Below, in pieces: positions 51,023 through 60,925 of a stretch of 64,000 bases of DNA (position 1 is its first letter; each line of letters opens with the position of its first letter). The stretch comes from Xanthomonas sp. DAR 34887 (GTDB taxonomy: Bacteria; Pseudomonadota; Gammaproteobacteria; Xanthomonadales; Xanthomonadaceae), in assembly GCF_041245805.1 (NCBI RefSeq), contig NZ_CP162490.1, positions 2,581,001 through 2,645,000 on the forward strand. The letters are read 5' to 3'. The position numbers and the translations under genes are program-made. Below the pieces are notes generated by a model that was not told the DNA's origin, ran no database searches, and saw only the letters and a program-made list of their open reading frames with translations.

Positions 51023-52396
51023 TTATGAGCGCGTCGGCTTGGCCTTGTCAGCCCGCGCCTGCTCGCGCGCGGCGCGCAGGCGGTCGAGCTTGTCCTTGAG
51101 CTTGATTTCCAGGCCGCGCTCCACCGGGCGATAGTAGACGCGCTCGCCCATCGCATCGGGAAACCCGGTCTGGTCCAGGGCGATGCCGCCCTCGGCATCG
51201 TGGTCGTACTGGTAATGCTCGCCGTAGCCGAGGTTCTTCATCAGCTTGGTCGGCGCGTTGCGCAGATGCAGCGGCACTTCCTCGGTGCCGCTCTCGCGCA
51301 CCTCGGCCTTGGCCTGGTTGAAGGCGGCATAGCCGGCGTTGGACTTGGCGGTGCTGGCCAGGTACAGCACCAGCTGCGCGAAGGCCAGTTCGCCTTCCGG
51401 GCTGCCCAGCCGCTCGTAGATGTCCCAGGCTTCCAGCGCCATCTGCTGCGCGCGCGGATCGGCCAGGCCGATGTCCTCGATCGCCATGCGGGTCAAGCGC
51501 CGCGCCAGGTAGGCCGGATCGCAGCCGCCGTCGAGCATGCGCGTCAGCCAGTACAGCGCCGCATCCGGATTGGAACTGCGCACCGACTTGTGCAGCGCCG
51601 AGATCTGGTCGTAGAACTGCTCGCCGCCCTTGTCGAAACGGCGGGTGCGGTCGGCCAGCACCTGCAGCAGGGTCTGCGGCGTGATCTCGCCATCCTCGCC
51701 CTGGGCCAGTTCGGCGGCGATCTCCAGCAGGGTCAGCGCGCGCCGCACGTCGCCGTCGGCGGCGCTGGCGATCTCCAGCAGCGCTTCGTCCGAGACCCGG
51801 ATCGCCTCGCCGCCCAGGCCGCGTTCGCTGTCGTGCAGCGCACGCTGCAGCGCCTCGACGATGTCCTGCGGCGACACCGACTCCAGCACGTGCACACGGC
51901 AGCGCGACAGCAGCGCCGAGTTCAACTCGAACGACGGGTTCTCGGTGGTGGCGCCGACGAACAGGATGGTGCCGCGCTCGATGTGCGGCAGGAACGCGTC
52001 CTGCTGCGCCTTGTTGAAACGGTGCACCTCGTCCACGAACAGCACCGTGCGGCGCCCGTCGGCGAAGCGCTGCGCGGCCTCGGCCAGCACCAGCCGCACC
52101 TCCGGCAGGCCGGACAGCACCGCCGAGATCGCCTTGAACTCGGCCTCGGCGTACTGCGCCAGCAGCAGCGCCAGGGTGGTCTTGCCGCAGCCCGGCGGCC
52201 CCCACAGGATCATCGAATGCACGCGCCCGGACTCGACCGCGCGGCGCAGCGCGCTGGCCGGCGCCAGCAGGCGCTTCTGCCCGACCATCTCGTCGAGCGT
52301 GCGCGGGCGCATGCGCTCGGCCAGCGGGCGCAGCGCATCGCGGTCGACGCTCAGCAGGTCGGGGGTATCGGGGGCGAGGAGTCTGCGCTTGGCCAC
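51023..52396 (-). CDS. rarA: Replication-associated recombination protein A (RarA/MgsA)
   Basis: 457 residues from GTG 52396. AAA+ clamp-loader-like ATPase: Walker A GPPGCGKTT (66-74), Walker B VLFVDEVHRFNKAQQDA, sensor ATTENPSFELNSALLSRCRV, and C-terminal MGS domain with YGEHYQYDHDAEGG. It acts at stalled forks. E. coli RarA has 447 residues. Stop lies just before the fluoride riboswitch. Confidence 0.96.
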   Translation of the reverse strand: MAKRRLLAPDTPDLLSVDRDALRPLAERMRPRTLDEMVGQKRLLAPASALRRAVESGRVHSMILWGPPGCGKTTLALLLAQYAEAEFKAISAVLSGLPEVRLVLAEAAQRFADGRRTVLFVDEVHRFNKAQQDAFLPHIERGTILFVGATTENPSFELNSALLSRCRVHVLESVSPQDIVEALQRALHDSERGLGGEAIRVSDEALLEIASAADGDVRRALTLLEIAAELAQGEDGEITPQTLLQVLADRTRRFDKGGEQFYDQISALHKSVRSSNPDAALYWLTRMLDGGCDPAYLARRLTRMAIEDIGLADPRAQQMALEAWDIYERLGSPEGELAFAQLVLYLASTAKSNAGYAAFNQAKAEVRESGTEEVPLHLRNAPTKLMKNLGYGEHYQYDHDAEGGIALDQTGFPDAMGERVYYRPVERGLEIKLKDKLDRLRAAREQARADKAKPTRS

Positions 52397-52452
52397 CTGC
52401 GTATTCTATCGTCGCCATGCGCAGGCCGCGCGAAACCGCCCGGCGGCGCCGC

Positions 52453-52458
52453 TACAAT
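52453..52458 (+). promoter_or_regulatory. Possible -10 element of the cation-efflux gene
   Basis: TACAAT stands 22 bp before the dmeF-like start in GC-rich DNA; no clear -35 is seen. The short distance means a short leader. Confidence 0.35.
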
Positions 52459-52480
52459 CGGCAGCGCCGCCCCTCCCCCC

Positions 52481-53605
52481 ATGAGCGCCCCGATGAGCCA
52501 CCACAGCACGCTGGATGCTTTCAGCCACACGCACGATTTCCTCGGCGATCGCCACGAACGCAACGCGCGCCGGACCTGGGCGGTGGTCGCGTTGACCGCG
52601 GCGATGATGCTGGTGGAGATCGTCGCCGGCTGGTGGACCGGCTCGATGGCGCTGCTCGCCGACGGCCTGCACATGGCCACCCATGCCGGAGCGCTGTCGC
52701 TGGCCGGCTTCGCCTACTGGTTCGCGCGGCGGCACCGGCACAATCCGCGTTTCAGCTTCGGGACCGGCAAGGTCGGCGATCTGGCCGGCTTCTCCAGCGC
52801 GCTGATCCTGGCGCTGATCGCGCTCGGCATCGGTGTGGAATCGGCGCTGCGGCTGGCGCAGCCGGTCCACATCGCCTACGACGAGGCCCTGTGGATCGCG
52901 GCCCTTGGCCTGCTGGTGAACCTGCTCAGCGCCTGGATGCTGGGCGCCGACCACCACCACGATCATGGGCACGGACATGGCCACGGCCAGCATCATGACC
53001 ACGATCACGACCATGCGCATGCGCATGCGGCGCACCGGCATGGCGACCACGCGCGCCACGATGCGCACGAACACAAACACGAACACGTGCATGGTCACGG
53101 CGATCACCCTCACGATCACCACGGGCATGCACACGCCCATGCCGCGCCCGAGCAGGCGGCCAGCCACGACCGGCACGCGCATGCCGACCACAACCTGCGT
53201 TCGGCCTACATGCACGTGCTGGCCGACGCGCTGACCTCGGTGATGGCGATCGTCGCCCTGCTGCTGGCCAAGTACCTGGGCTGGGTGTGGACCGATGCGC
53301 TGATGGGCATCGTCGGCGCCATCGTCATCGCGCGCTGGTCGTTGGGCTTACTGCGCGATACCGGCGCGGTGCTGCTCGACGCCTCGGCGCCGGCCGCCTT
53401 GCAGGCGCAGATCCGGCAGCGCCTGGAACAGGACGACGAGCGCATCGCCGACCTGCACGTATGGCGGATCGGCCCGGGCCAACATGCCGCGATCGTGTCG
53501 CTGGTGACCCACCGGCCGCGACCGGCCGCGTTCTACCGCGCGCGCCTGGAGGGCGTGGCGACGCTGGGGCATGTCAGCATCGAAGTGCAGACCTGCCCGG
53601 AGTGA
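52481..53605 (+). CDS. dmeF: CDF-family cation efflux protein, DmeF-like, with His-rich loop
   Basis: 374 residues from ATG 52481 (ATG 52493 is an alternative). Cation-diffusion-facilitator fold with six helices; metal sites in LLADGLHMATHAG (HxxxD type) and MHVLADALTSVMA. Between helices 4 and 5 lies a cytoplasmic loop of about 80 residues with some 40 His, mainly in HxH and HDH runs (about 157-237). DmeF members export Co, Ni or Zn. C-terminal domain LHVWRIGPGQHAAIVSLVTH is typical. Metal not settled. Confidence 0.87.
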   Translation: MSAPMSHHSTLDAFSHTHDFLGDRHERNARRTWAVVALTAAMMLVEIVAGWWTGSMALLADGLHMATHAGALSLAGFAYWFARRHRHNPRFSFGTGKVGDLAGFSSALILALIALGIGVESALRLAQPVHIAYDEALWIAALGLLVNLLSAWMLGADHHHDHGHGHGHGQHHDHDHDHAHAHAAHRHGDHARHDAHEHKHEHVHGHGDHPHDHHGHAHAHAAPEQAASHDRHAHADHNLRSAYMHVLADALTSVMAIVALLLAKYLGWVWTDALMGIVGAIVIARWSLGLLRDTGAVLLDASAPAALQAQIRQRLEQDDERIADLHVWRIGPGQHAAIVSLVTHRPRPAAFYRARLEGVATLGHVSIEVQTCPE

Positions 53606-53679
53606 GGCGCAGGCGCCGATGACCAGACGCTGGTGCGCGACCGCTCAACCGCGGCCGCACCCCGGCGCCCGGCGGCGGG

Positions 53680-54306
53680 TCAGTCGTCGCCGACCACGTC
53701 CACGTCCTTGTCCGGCACGTAGCGGAAGGTGCCGGCGGCGAAACTCGGATTGCGCTTCCAGTCGCTGAAGCGGATCTCGGTGCGCTGGCCGACCGCATCG
53801 ACCACTTCCATCCGTGCCAGGCCGTTGCCGTCGAAGCCGAGCTTGGCGATCTGGAAGCTGGCCGCGGTGTCCACCTTCGGCGTCAGCGACAGCCATTGCA
53901 GGCCGTCGCGCGCCACCGCTTCCTCGCTGACGTCGTACTGGCGATCGAGCTTGCCCGGATCGATCAGGGCGGTCAGCGGGCTGTTTTGCTCCTCGGCGCC
54001 CTGGGTGCGCACGGTGGCTTGCTTCAGATCCGGCTCGTAGACCCAGACCTTGGCGCCATCGGCGACGATCAGTTGCTCGTAGGGCTTGCGGTACTCCCAG
54101 CGGAACAGCCGCGGCGCCGACAAGGCGACGCGGCCGGTGGTGCTTTCCTTCAGCGTGCCCTTGCCGTCGTAGACCTTTTGCGCGAACTGCCCGTCCAGGC
54201 CTTTAAGGCCGCGGGTGAAGCTGGTGAGGTCCTCGCGCGCGCCGGCAAAGGCGCTACCGGCTAGCAGCGCGGTGGCAAGAACGGTGTAGCGGAGTGTGCG
54301 AAGCAT
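53680..54306 (-). CDS. lolA: Outer-membrane lipoprotein carrier LolA
   Basis: 208 residues from ATG 54306; the frame extends to 54378 but MLRTLRYTVLATALLAGSAFA is the natural signal peptide. FTRGLKGLDGQFAQKVYDGKG, GRVALSAPRLFRWEYRKPYEQLIVADG and KVWVYEPDLKQ form the LolA fold. It carries lipoproteins from LolCDE to LolB. Converges with the cation-efflux gene. Confidence 0.95.
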   Translation of the reverse strand: MLRTLRYTVLATALLAGSAFAGAREDLTSFTRGLKGLDGQFAQKVYDGKGTLKESTTGRVALSAPRLFRWEYRKPYEQLIVADGAKVWVYEPDLKQATVRTQGAEEQNSPLTALIDPGKLDRQYDVSEEAVARDGLQWLSLTPKVDTAASFQIAKLGFDGNGLARMEVVDAVGQRTEIRFSDWKRNPSFAAGTFRYVPDKDVDVVGDD

Positions 54307-54378
54307 GCCGATAAGGTCCGGAATGGGATGTGGGAAGTGTGCCGTGGCCATGCTGAATAGGCGATCAGAGCGACGCAT

Positions 54379-56328
54379 TCAGTGCCCGGTCTGCATGCGG
54401 CCGAGGTCGCCGTACAGGATCTGGCCGCGGAAGCCGCGCCGCACCTGCTGGTATAGCTCGCGGAAGGCGGCGTAGTCCTGCGGCTGGCACAGCGCCTGCG
54501 GGCCATGCACCGCGCGCCGGTGCAGCGTATGCGTGGCGACCACGGTCTGCCCGTCGCGTACCCAGGTCGCGGCGTATTCGCCGGCGGCGTTGCGGAAATG
54601 GGTATCGGCGGGGATGGCGATGATCGGCACGCTGTCCGGGAAGGTCAGCCGGTAGGTCTCGCTGCGCGCGTTGTCGTTGCAGTAGAACGGGGTCAGGTTG
54701 CGCTCGGCCGAGGTGGTCGCGTAGACCCCGCGCACCGAATCGGCGCCGGGCATCTGCGGCAGGGTCATGCCGCCGACCACGCCGAAGTCGACATAGTCGC
54801 TGGCGCGGAACCTGTAGGCGTAGCCGAACGGCCGGCTCAGGTCCTGCGGCGCGCCCTGCAGCTCCAGTTCGCCGCTGCCGTCGAAGCCGGACGCGGCCAG
54901 GATCGATTCCTCGATGCGGGTGCGGTTCTGCGCATTGAGCTGCACGAACATGGTGCGCAGGCCGATCTCGCCGATCTGGCCGCTGTCCAGCCTGGTGGTG
55001 CCGCTCAGGCTGCCGTCGGCGGCGAAGCGGTAGTCGGCCTCGGCCTCATACAGGTTCACCCGCGCGTCGTTGGGCGGGGTCCGCGTCACGCTGCCATCCA
55101 CCGTATGCAGCACCGGCACGCCGAGGTCGCCGGCCGGCAGCTGGCCGAAGCGCGCGTAAGGATTGGTCGAGTCCACGTACAGCTTGAACTCGGGCAGATA
55201 GGTGATGGCGTGGTTGAAGCGGCCGAGCACCGGCACGTCGGGCAGGGTCGGCCCGCCTTCGGCGCCGATCAGCACCGGCGTGCTGGCGATGCCCTTGGCC
55301 GCCAGCAGCGCCTCCAGCACCACGGTGTGGTCCTTGCAGTCGCCGTAGTGGTTGTCGAGGATGCTGTCGGCGCTGTTCGGCTCCAGGCCGCCATTGCCCA
55401 GGTAGACCGCCACGTAGCGGATGTTGCGCGCCACCCACTCGTACAGCGCCGCGGCCTGCGCGCGGCGGTCGCCGATGCCGGCGGTGATCTGCTCGGCGCG
55501 GGCGCGTACCTTCGGCGTGACCTGCGCGGCCACGCCACTGCTGCGCTGGTAGGCCTGGCCCATCTGCGACCAGCGGCGGAAGCTGCTGGCCATGATGGTC
55601 GGGCTGAATTCCCAGGTCGCCGCCGCCCAGTTCTGGCTCTTCATCGGCTCGCGGCGCTGGTAACGCCATTCCCAGCGCGCCTGCGCGCCGTCGATCTTCG
55701 GCGTGTCGGCGCCGTCCACGCCGCGCGTGTACACGTGCATCGGCATGCGTCGCGGCGCGACCAGGGTCACCGTGGCGTCGTCGTACTGGGAGAACACGCT
55801 GAAGGTCTCCCACAGGCTGAAGTAGCCCGGGAAGTACGGCACGGTCTGGGTGCGGCGCACCCGGTACACCAGCCGCGTGCCCGGCATCAGGTTGGGGAAC
55901 ACCACCACCTTGACCTTGCGGTCGGCATACATCGCCGCCGAGGCGCTGGAATAGCTTTCCTGGGTATAGATCTTGTCGGCCGGCACGTCGTGGCGCAGCC
56001 CGTCCGGGGTGATCGCGTAGGCGGCCAGCACCTCCAGCGTCTCCAGCTTCTCGCTGTAGCTCAACCGCACTTGGCTGAACTTGTCCACGCCGGCCTTGGT
56101 CTTCAGCAGCAACTCGATCTCGTCGGTCTCTACGCTGCTGGCGTCGTCGCGCACCTCGTAGTCGGCGCGGTAGCGCACGTAGCTGAAGTTGTTCGCGACG
56201 TCCGGCGTGGCCGCGGCCGGGCTGGACGCCGCAGCGGCAGCGGCTGGCGGTTGCGCCGCGGCGGCGGTCCCGGCCACGGTCAGCGCGGCGCACAGCAACA
56301 GGCGCAAGGTGCAGGCGGTTCGGGACAT
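54379..56328 (-). CDS. Secreted DUF3857/transglutaminase-like protein
   Basis: 649 residues from ATG 56328 with a signal peptide (MSRTACTLRLLLCAALTVAGTAAAA). The N-terminal DUF3857 domain is followed by a transglutaminase-like fold: Cys in NHYGDCKDHTVVLEALL, His in FNHAITYLP, Asp in KLYVDSTN. A beta-rich C-terminal domain ends it. Periplasmic; substrate unknown. It lies 101 bp after ftsK and 72 bp before lolA on the same strand. Confidence 0.85.
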   Translation of the reverse strand: MSRTACTLRLLLCAALTVAGTAAAAQPPAAAAAASSPAAATPDVANNFSYVRYRADYEVRDDASSVETDEIELLLKTKAGVDKFSQVRLSYSEKLETLEVLAAYAITPDGLRHDVPADKIYTQESYSSASAAMYADRKVKVVVFPNLMPGTRLVYRVRRTQTVPYFPGYFSLWETFSVFSQYDDATVTLVAPRRMPMHVYTRGVDGADTPKIDGAQARWEWRYQRREPMKSQNWAAATWEFSPTIMASSFRRWSQMGQAYQRSSGVAAQVTPKVRARAEQITAGIGDRRAQAAALYEWVARNIRYVAVYLGNGGLEPNSADSILDNHYGDCKDHTVVLEALLAAKGIASTPVLIGAEGGPTLPDVPVLGRFNHAITYLPEFKLYVDSTNPYARFGQLPAGDLGVPVLHTVDGSVTRTPPNDARVNLYEAEADYRFAADGSLSGTTRLDSGQIGEIGLRTMFVQLNAQNRTRIEESILAASGFDGSGELELQGAPQDLSRPFGYAYRFRASDYVDFGVVGGMTLPQMPGADSVRGVYATTSAERNLTPFYCNDNARSETYRLTFPDSVPIIAIPADTHFRNAAGEYAATWVRDGQTVVATHTLHRRAVHGPQALCQPQDYAAFRELYQQVRRGFRGQILYGDLGRMQTGH

Positions 56329-56429
56329 CGGCAACGGCAGCGGGCGGCAACGGCCGCCAGCATCGCATGCGACGCTGCGCCGGGCGGTTCCGATGGCCGG
56401 GAACCGGAATGCGGGCTGGGTCGCGCGCC

Positions 56430-58787
56430 TCACTTCGGCGGCGGCGGCGCCAGCACGCTGCGGTCGCCGTTGTGTTCGGGCGGGCTGACCACGCCGGCCG
56501 CTTCCATCGCCTCGATCAGCCGCGCGGCGCGGTTGTAGCCGATCTTCAGCCGCCGCTGCACGCCGGAGATCGACGCGCGGCGGGTCTCGGTGACGATGCG
56601 CAGCGCTTCGTCGTACAGCGGATCGGATTCGTCGCCGCCCCCGCCGCTGCTCTCCGGCAGGCCGGTGGCACCGACCACGGTGCCGTCGCCCATGGTCTGC
56701 ACTTCGTCGAGCACGCCCTCGATGTAGTCGGCCGGGCCGCTGGCCTTGAGGTGCTCGACCACGCGGTGCACTTCCTCGTCGCTGACGAAGGCGCCGTGCA
56801 CGCGGTCGGGCATCGCCGTGCCCGGCGGCAGGTACAGCATGTCGCCGTGGCCGAGCAGGGTCTCGGCGCCGGACTGGTCGAGGATGGTGCGCGAATCGAT
56901 CTTGGAACTGACCTGGAAGGCGATGCGGGTCGGGATGTTAGCCTTGATCAGGCCGGTGATCACGTCCACCGACGGGCGCTGGGTGGCCAGGATCAGATGG
57001 ATGCCGGCGGCGCGCGCCTTCTGCGCCAGGCGCGCGATCAGCTCTTCGACCTTCTTGCCGACGATCATCATCATGTCGGCGAATTCGTCGATGAAGATGA
57101 CGATGAACGGCAGCGTGTCCAGCGGCCGCGGCGCCTCGGCCAGGTCCGGGTTGGGCTTGAACAGCGGATCCATCATCGGCTGCCCGGCGTCCTGCGCGTC
57201 CTTGACCTTCTTGTTGAAGCCGGCCAGGTTGCGCACCCCGACGGTGCTCATCAGCTTGTAGCGGCGTTCCATTTCCGCCACGCACCAGCGCAGGCCGTTG
57301 GCGGCCTCCTTCATGTCGGTGACCACCGGCGCCAGCAGGTGCGGGATGCCCTGGTAGACGCTCAGCTCGAGCATCTTCGGGTCGATCATCAGCATCCGCA
57401 GTTCCTTGGCCGAGGCCTTGTACAGTAGGCTCAGCACCATCGCGTTGACCGCCACCGACTTGCCCGAGCCGGTGGTACCGGCGACCAGCAGGTGCGGCAT
57501 GCGCGCCAGGTCGGCCACGGTCGGGCGGCCGGCGATGTCCTTGCCCAGCGCCAGGGTCAGCGGGCTGGCCGACTTGTCGTATTCCTTGGAGCGCAGCAGC
57601 TCGCTGAGATAGATCATCTCGCGGCTGACGTTGGGGATTTCCAGGCCGATCACCGACTTGCCCGGGATCACGTCGACCACGCGCACCGACTTCACCGACA
57701 GGCCGCGCGCGATGTCCTTGTCCAGCGAGCTGATCTGGCTGACCTTGATACCCGGCGCCGGCTCGATCTCGAAGCGGGTGATCACCGGCCCCGGATAGGC
57801 GCCGACCACCTGCGCGTCGATGCGGAAATCCTTGAGCTTGAACTCGATCTGCCGCGACAGCGTCTCCAGGGTTTCCTCGGAATAGCCCTTGGTCTGCGGC
57901 TTGGGATCGTCGAGCAGGGCCAGCGGCGGGATGCCGGACTGGTCGCCGCCGGTACCGTGGAACAGCGGAATCTGCTGCTCGCGCTTGGCGCGCTCGCTCT
58001 TCTCCACCACCGGCGCCGGCGGCGGTTCGATCTTGACCGGCTCGCGCTTGGCGCGCTGTACCGCGTCGACCTTGCGCACTTCCTCGCGTTCCTCGCGCAT
58101 GGCGCGGGTCTGCTGCCATTCGTTGGCCTGCTGGCTGCCGCGCCGCGCCAGCGCCGGCAGGGTCATCACCGCGCGGCCGATGCGTTCCATGACCGCGAAC
58201 CAGGACAGGCCGGTGGCCAGGGTGATCGACACCAGCAGCAGCACCAGCACGAACAGGTTGCTGCCCAGCGCGCCGAAACCGGCGGTCAGCGAGCTGCCGA
58301 CCAGCTTGCCGAGGATGCCGCCGGCGCCGGCCACGTCGCCGCTGAACAGGCGCAGGTGCAGCAGCCCGGTGCCGGCGATCAAAAACCCGACGATGCCGAC
58401 CAGGCGCAGCGCCGGGCCGAGGTCGGCCTCGCCGTCGCCATCGCTGTCCATGCCGAACAGCGCGATCCAGGAGATCGCGCCGATCACCACCGGCAGCAGG
58501 AACGCCACGTAGCCGAACAGCTGCAGCAATACGTCGGCGATCCAGGCGCCGAACTTGCCGCCCATGTTGTGTACCGGCGCGACCACGCTGCCGGTATGCG
58601 ACCAGCCCGGATCGGTCGCCGAATAGGTGGCCAGGCTGGCCAGCAGGTACAGCAGCAGCGGCGCGATCGCGATCAGCGCCAGGTCGCGCCACAGCTTCTG
58701 CCGGCGCGGATTGGCCGCGGCGGCCTGCTTGCGTGCGGCCGCGTTGGCACCCTGGGATTTGCCGCGTTCCGGAACCTGCTTCGCCAC
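56430..58787 (-). CDS. ftsK: DNA translocase FtsK
   Basis: 785 residues from GTG 58787. Four N-terminal membrane helices, then a short linker, the motor with Walker A GTTGSGKS (about 436-443) and Walker B FIVIFIDEFADMMM, and the gamma winged-helix domain (ASISGVQRRLKIGYNRAARLIEAMEAAGVVSPPE) that reads KOPS. The linker is much shorter than in E. coli FtsK (1329 residues), as usual in Xanthomonas. Moves chromosome ends at the septum for XerCD resolution. Confidence 0.96.
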   Translation of the reverse strand: MAKQVPERGKSQGANAAARKQAAAANPRRQKLWRDLALIAIAPLLLYLLASLATYSATDPGWSHTGSVVAPVHNMGGKFGAWIADVLLQLFGYVAFLLPVVIGAISWIALFGMDSDGDGEADLGPALRLVGIVGFLIAGTGLLHLRLFSGDVAGAGGILGKLVGSSLTAGFGALGSNLFVLVLLLVSITLATGLSWFAVMERIGRAVMTLPALARRGSQQANEWQQTRAMREEREEVRKVDAVQRAKREPVKIEPPPAPVVEKSERAKREQQIPLFHGTGGDQSGIPPLALLDDPKPQTKGYSEETLETLSRQIEFKLKDFRIDAQVVGAYPGPVITRFEIEPAPGIKVSQISSLDKDIARGLSVKSVRVVDVIPGKSVIGLEIPNVSREMIYLSELLRSKEYDKSASPLTLALGKDIAGRPTVADLARMPHLLVAGTTGSGKSVAVNAMVLSLLYKASAKELRMLMIDPKMLELSVYQGIPHLLAPVVTDMKEAANGLRWCVAEMERRYKLMSTVGVRNLAGFNKKVKDAQDAGQPMMDPLFKPNPDLAEAPRPLDTLPFIVIFIDEFADMMMIVGKKVEELIARLAQKARAAGIHLILATQRPSVDVITGLIKANIPTRIAFQVSSKIDSRTILDQSGAETLLGHGDMLYLPPGTAMPDRVHGAFVSDEEVHRVVEHLKASGPADYIEGVLDEVQTMGDGTVVGATGLPESSGGGGDESDPLYDEALRIVTETRRASISGVQRRLKIGYNRAARLIEAMEAAGVVSPPEHNGDRSVLAPPPPK

Positions 58788-59075
58788 GCTATGACCAGAC
58801 CTTAGAAATACACCGTTAGTGATTGATAATAAACGAATCGGGCTGGCATTTCAGCAGGCATGACCTGAATCGTACTGCTCGCCTTCGCGCCAACTCCCGG
58901 CGCCACGCAGCGGCATCGACACGCGGCGTCGGCAAGGCGGCGCAGTGGCAACAGGCCGCAGCGTTCCCGTCACGCGGCTTGATTCATCCCAGGCCGGCCG
59001 CCACTCTATGCGACTACGCCGGAGGCCGCGCAATGCCGCGAATCCGCCGCCATTTCCACCTCTTCGCGAGTATAC

Positions 59076-60044
59076 ATGAGCTCTTCTGCCGCCAATTCCG
59101 CCAAGCATTCCCGCCTGCTGATCCTGGGCTCGGGCCCGGCCGGCTGGACCGCTGCGGTCTACGCCGCGCGCGCCAATCTCAAGCCGGTGGTGATCACCGG
59201 CCTGCAGCAGGGCGGCCAGCTGATGACCACCACCGAGGTCGACAACTGGCCCGGCGATGCCCATGGCCTGCAGGGCCCCGACCTGATGGCGCGGATGCAG
59301 GCGCATGCCGAACGCTTCGACACCGAGGTGATCTTCGACCACATCCACACCGCCGACCTGTCGCAGCGTCCGTTCAAGCTCAGCGGCGACAGCGCCGAGT
59401 ACACCTGCGACGCGCTGATCATCGCCACCGGCGCCACCGCCAAGTACCTGGGCATCCCCTCGGAAGAAGCGTTCAAGGGCCGCGGCGTGTCCGCCTGCGC
59501 CACCTGCGACGGCTTCTTCTACAAGGATCAGGACGTGGTCGTGGTCGGCGGCGGCAACACCGCCGTGGAAGAGGCGCTGTACCTGTCCAACATCGCCCGC
59601 AAGGTCTACCTGGTGCACCGCCGCGACACCTTGCGCGCCGAGAAGATCATGCAGGACAAGCTGTTCGCCAAGGTCGCGGCGGGCAAGATCGAGACCGTCT
59701 GGCACCACGCCATCGACGAAGTGCTGGGCAACGAGGCCGGCGTCACCGGGGTGCGGGTCAAGTCGACCCTGGACGGCAACACCCGCGACATCGTCGCCCA
59801 CGGGTTCTTCGTCGCCATCGGCCATCACCCCAACACGCAGCTGTTCGACGGCCAGCTGGCGATGAACAACGGCTACCTGGAGATCCGCTCCGGCCTCGGC
59901 GGCGCGGCCACCGAGACCTCGGTGCCGGGCGTGTTCGCCGCCGGCGACGTCGCCGACCAGCACTACCGCCAGGCGATCACCTCGGCCGGCTTCGGCTGCA
60001 TGGCCGCGCTGGATGCCGAGCGCTATCTGGACAAGGGCGCTTGA
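59076..60044 (+). CDS. trxB: Thioredoxin reductase
   Basis: 322 residues. FAD-binding GSGPAGWTAAVYAAR, redox pair C141-AT-C144 in SACATCDGFF, NADPH-binding VVVGGGNTAVEEALYL and the C-terminal VPGVFAAGDVADQHYRQAITSAGFGCMAALDAE. Reduces thioredoxin with NADPH. Divergent from ftsK across 288 bp; the next gene starts inside its stop. Confidence 0.97.
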   Translation: MSSSAANSAKHSRLLILGSGPAGWTAAVYAARANLKPVVITGLQQGGQLMTTTEVDNWPGDAHGLQGPDLMARMQAHAERFDTEVIFDHIHTADLSQRPFKLSGDSAEYTCDALIIATGATAKYLGIPSEEAFKGRGVSACATCDGFFYKDQDVVVVGGGNTAVEEALYLSNIARKVYLVHRRDTLRAEKIMQDKLFAKVAAGKIETVWHHAIDEVLGNEAGVTGVRVKSTLDGNTRDIVAHGFFVAIGHHPNTQLFDGQLAMNNGYLEIRSGLGGAATETSVPGVFAAGDVADQHYRQAITSAGFGCMAALDAERYLDKGA

Positions 60045-60925
60045 CCGAATCCGGCTCCCGAGCCGCCGAGCGCCGCCGACGTGGCGTTGCGCTCGCCTGC
60101 CTGCTCGCGGCGGCGGGCGCGTTGCATGCCCAGCCCGTGGCGCCGCCGCTGACCATCGGTTCGGTGGAAGCGGCGCACATGGCGTTCTGCATGTCCCCGG
60201 AGCAGGTCGATGCGCTGGCCGCGACGATGGCCGGCGGCTTGCTGGGCACCGGGGCCGACGACAGCATCAAGTTGCTGATGAGGTCGATGAGCAAGTCCGT
60301 GCGCGACACCGGCGACCGCATCACGGCCGAGGCGATCGCTGGCGATGCCGGCGCGCGGGCCGTGTTCACCCGCTTTCTCGGCGAGTGCATACTGGCTGGC
60401 ATTCCGACCGCACCGCAGCGCCGCGAACGCGCCCTGGGCTGGTTGCGCGAGGACGCGGCCGGCGGCGCCGCCGACGCGGCCGACACGCTTGCGGCCCTGG
60501 TCGCGCTGGGCGAGCTCCCGGGCGGTGGCGGCGAAATGCAGCGCTTGCTGGCGGCGCGCCCGTCGCCGGCGTCTGTAGGCACGAACGCCGACGTCGCCGT
60601 GCAGGCCGAGGCGGCGCAGCAGCACCTGGCCCTGGCATCGGTGCTGTTGCGCGGGGCGATGAGCACCTTCTCCAGCGAACTCGGCGCCAACGCGACCGAC
60701 AACGCCCAGTTGCGCTTCCTTTACCGGCCTTGCCCTGGCTCGTTCGAATCGAGCGCGGTGCAGGCTGCGGCGCCGCCACAGCGTGCCGCCGGCCTGGCCC
60801 GAGTGACGGCGCGCCTGGCGCAGTTGCCCAGGACCGGACTCGACTGCGCCGATCCGGCACTCGCCGCGGCCGTCCTGCCGCTCTCGTTCAGCGCACCGGC
60901 CCGTCCCGAACCCGCCCGGCGATGA
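60041..60925 (+). CDS. Secreted protein of unknown function
   Basis: 294 residues if read from TTG 60041, which overlaps the trxB stop (TTGA). Basic start, then signal ALACLLAAAGALHA cleaved near 31 (LHA-QP). The mature part is alanine-rich and helical with four Cys and MAFCMSPEQVDALAATMAGG near its start. No motif recognised. Stop overlaps the next start by 4 bp, so it is likely co-translated with its neighbours. Confidence 0.65.
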   Translation: MTESGSRAAERRRRGVALACLLAAAGALHAQPVAPPLTIGSVEAAHMAFCMSPEQVDALAATMAGGLLGTGADDSIKLLMRSMSKSVRDTGDRITAEAIAGDAGARAVFTRFLGECILAGIPTAPQRRERALGWLREDAAGGAADAADTLAALVALGELPGGGGEMQRLLAARPSPASVGTNADVAVQAEAAQQHLALASVLLRGAMSTFSSELGANATDNAQLRFLYRPCPGSFESSAVQAAAPPQRAAGLARVTARLAQLPRTGLDCADPALAAAVLPLSFSAPARPEPARR

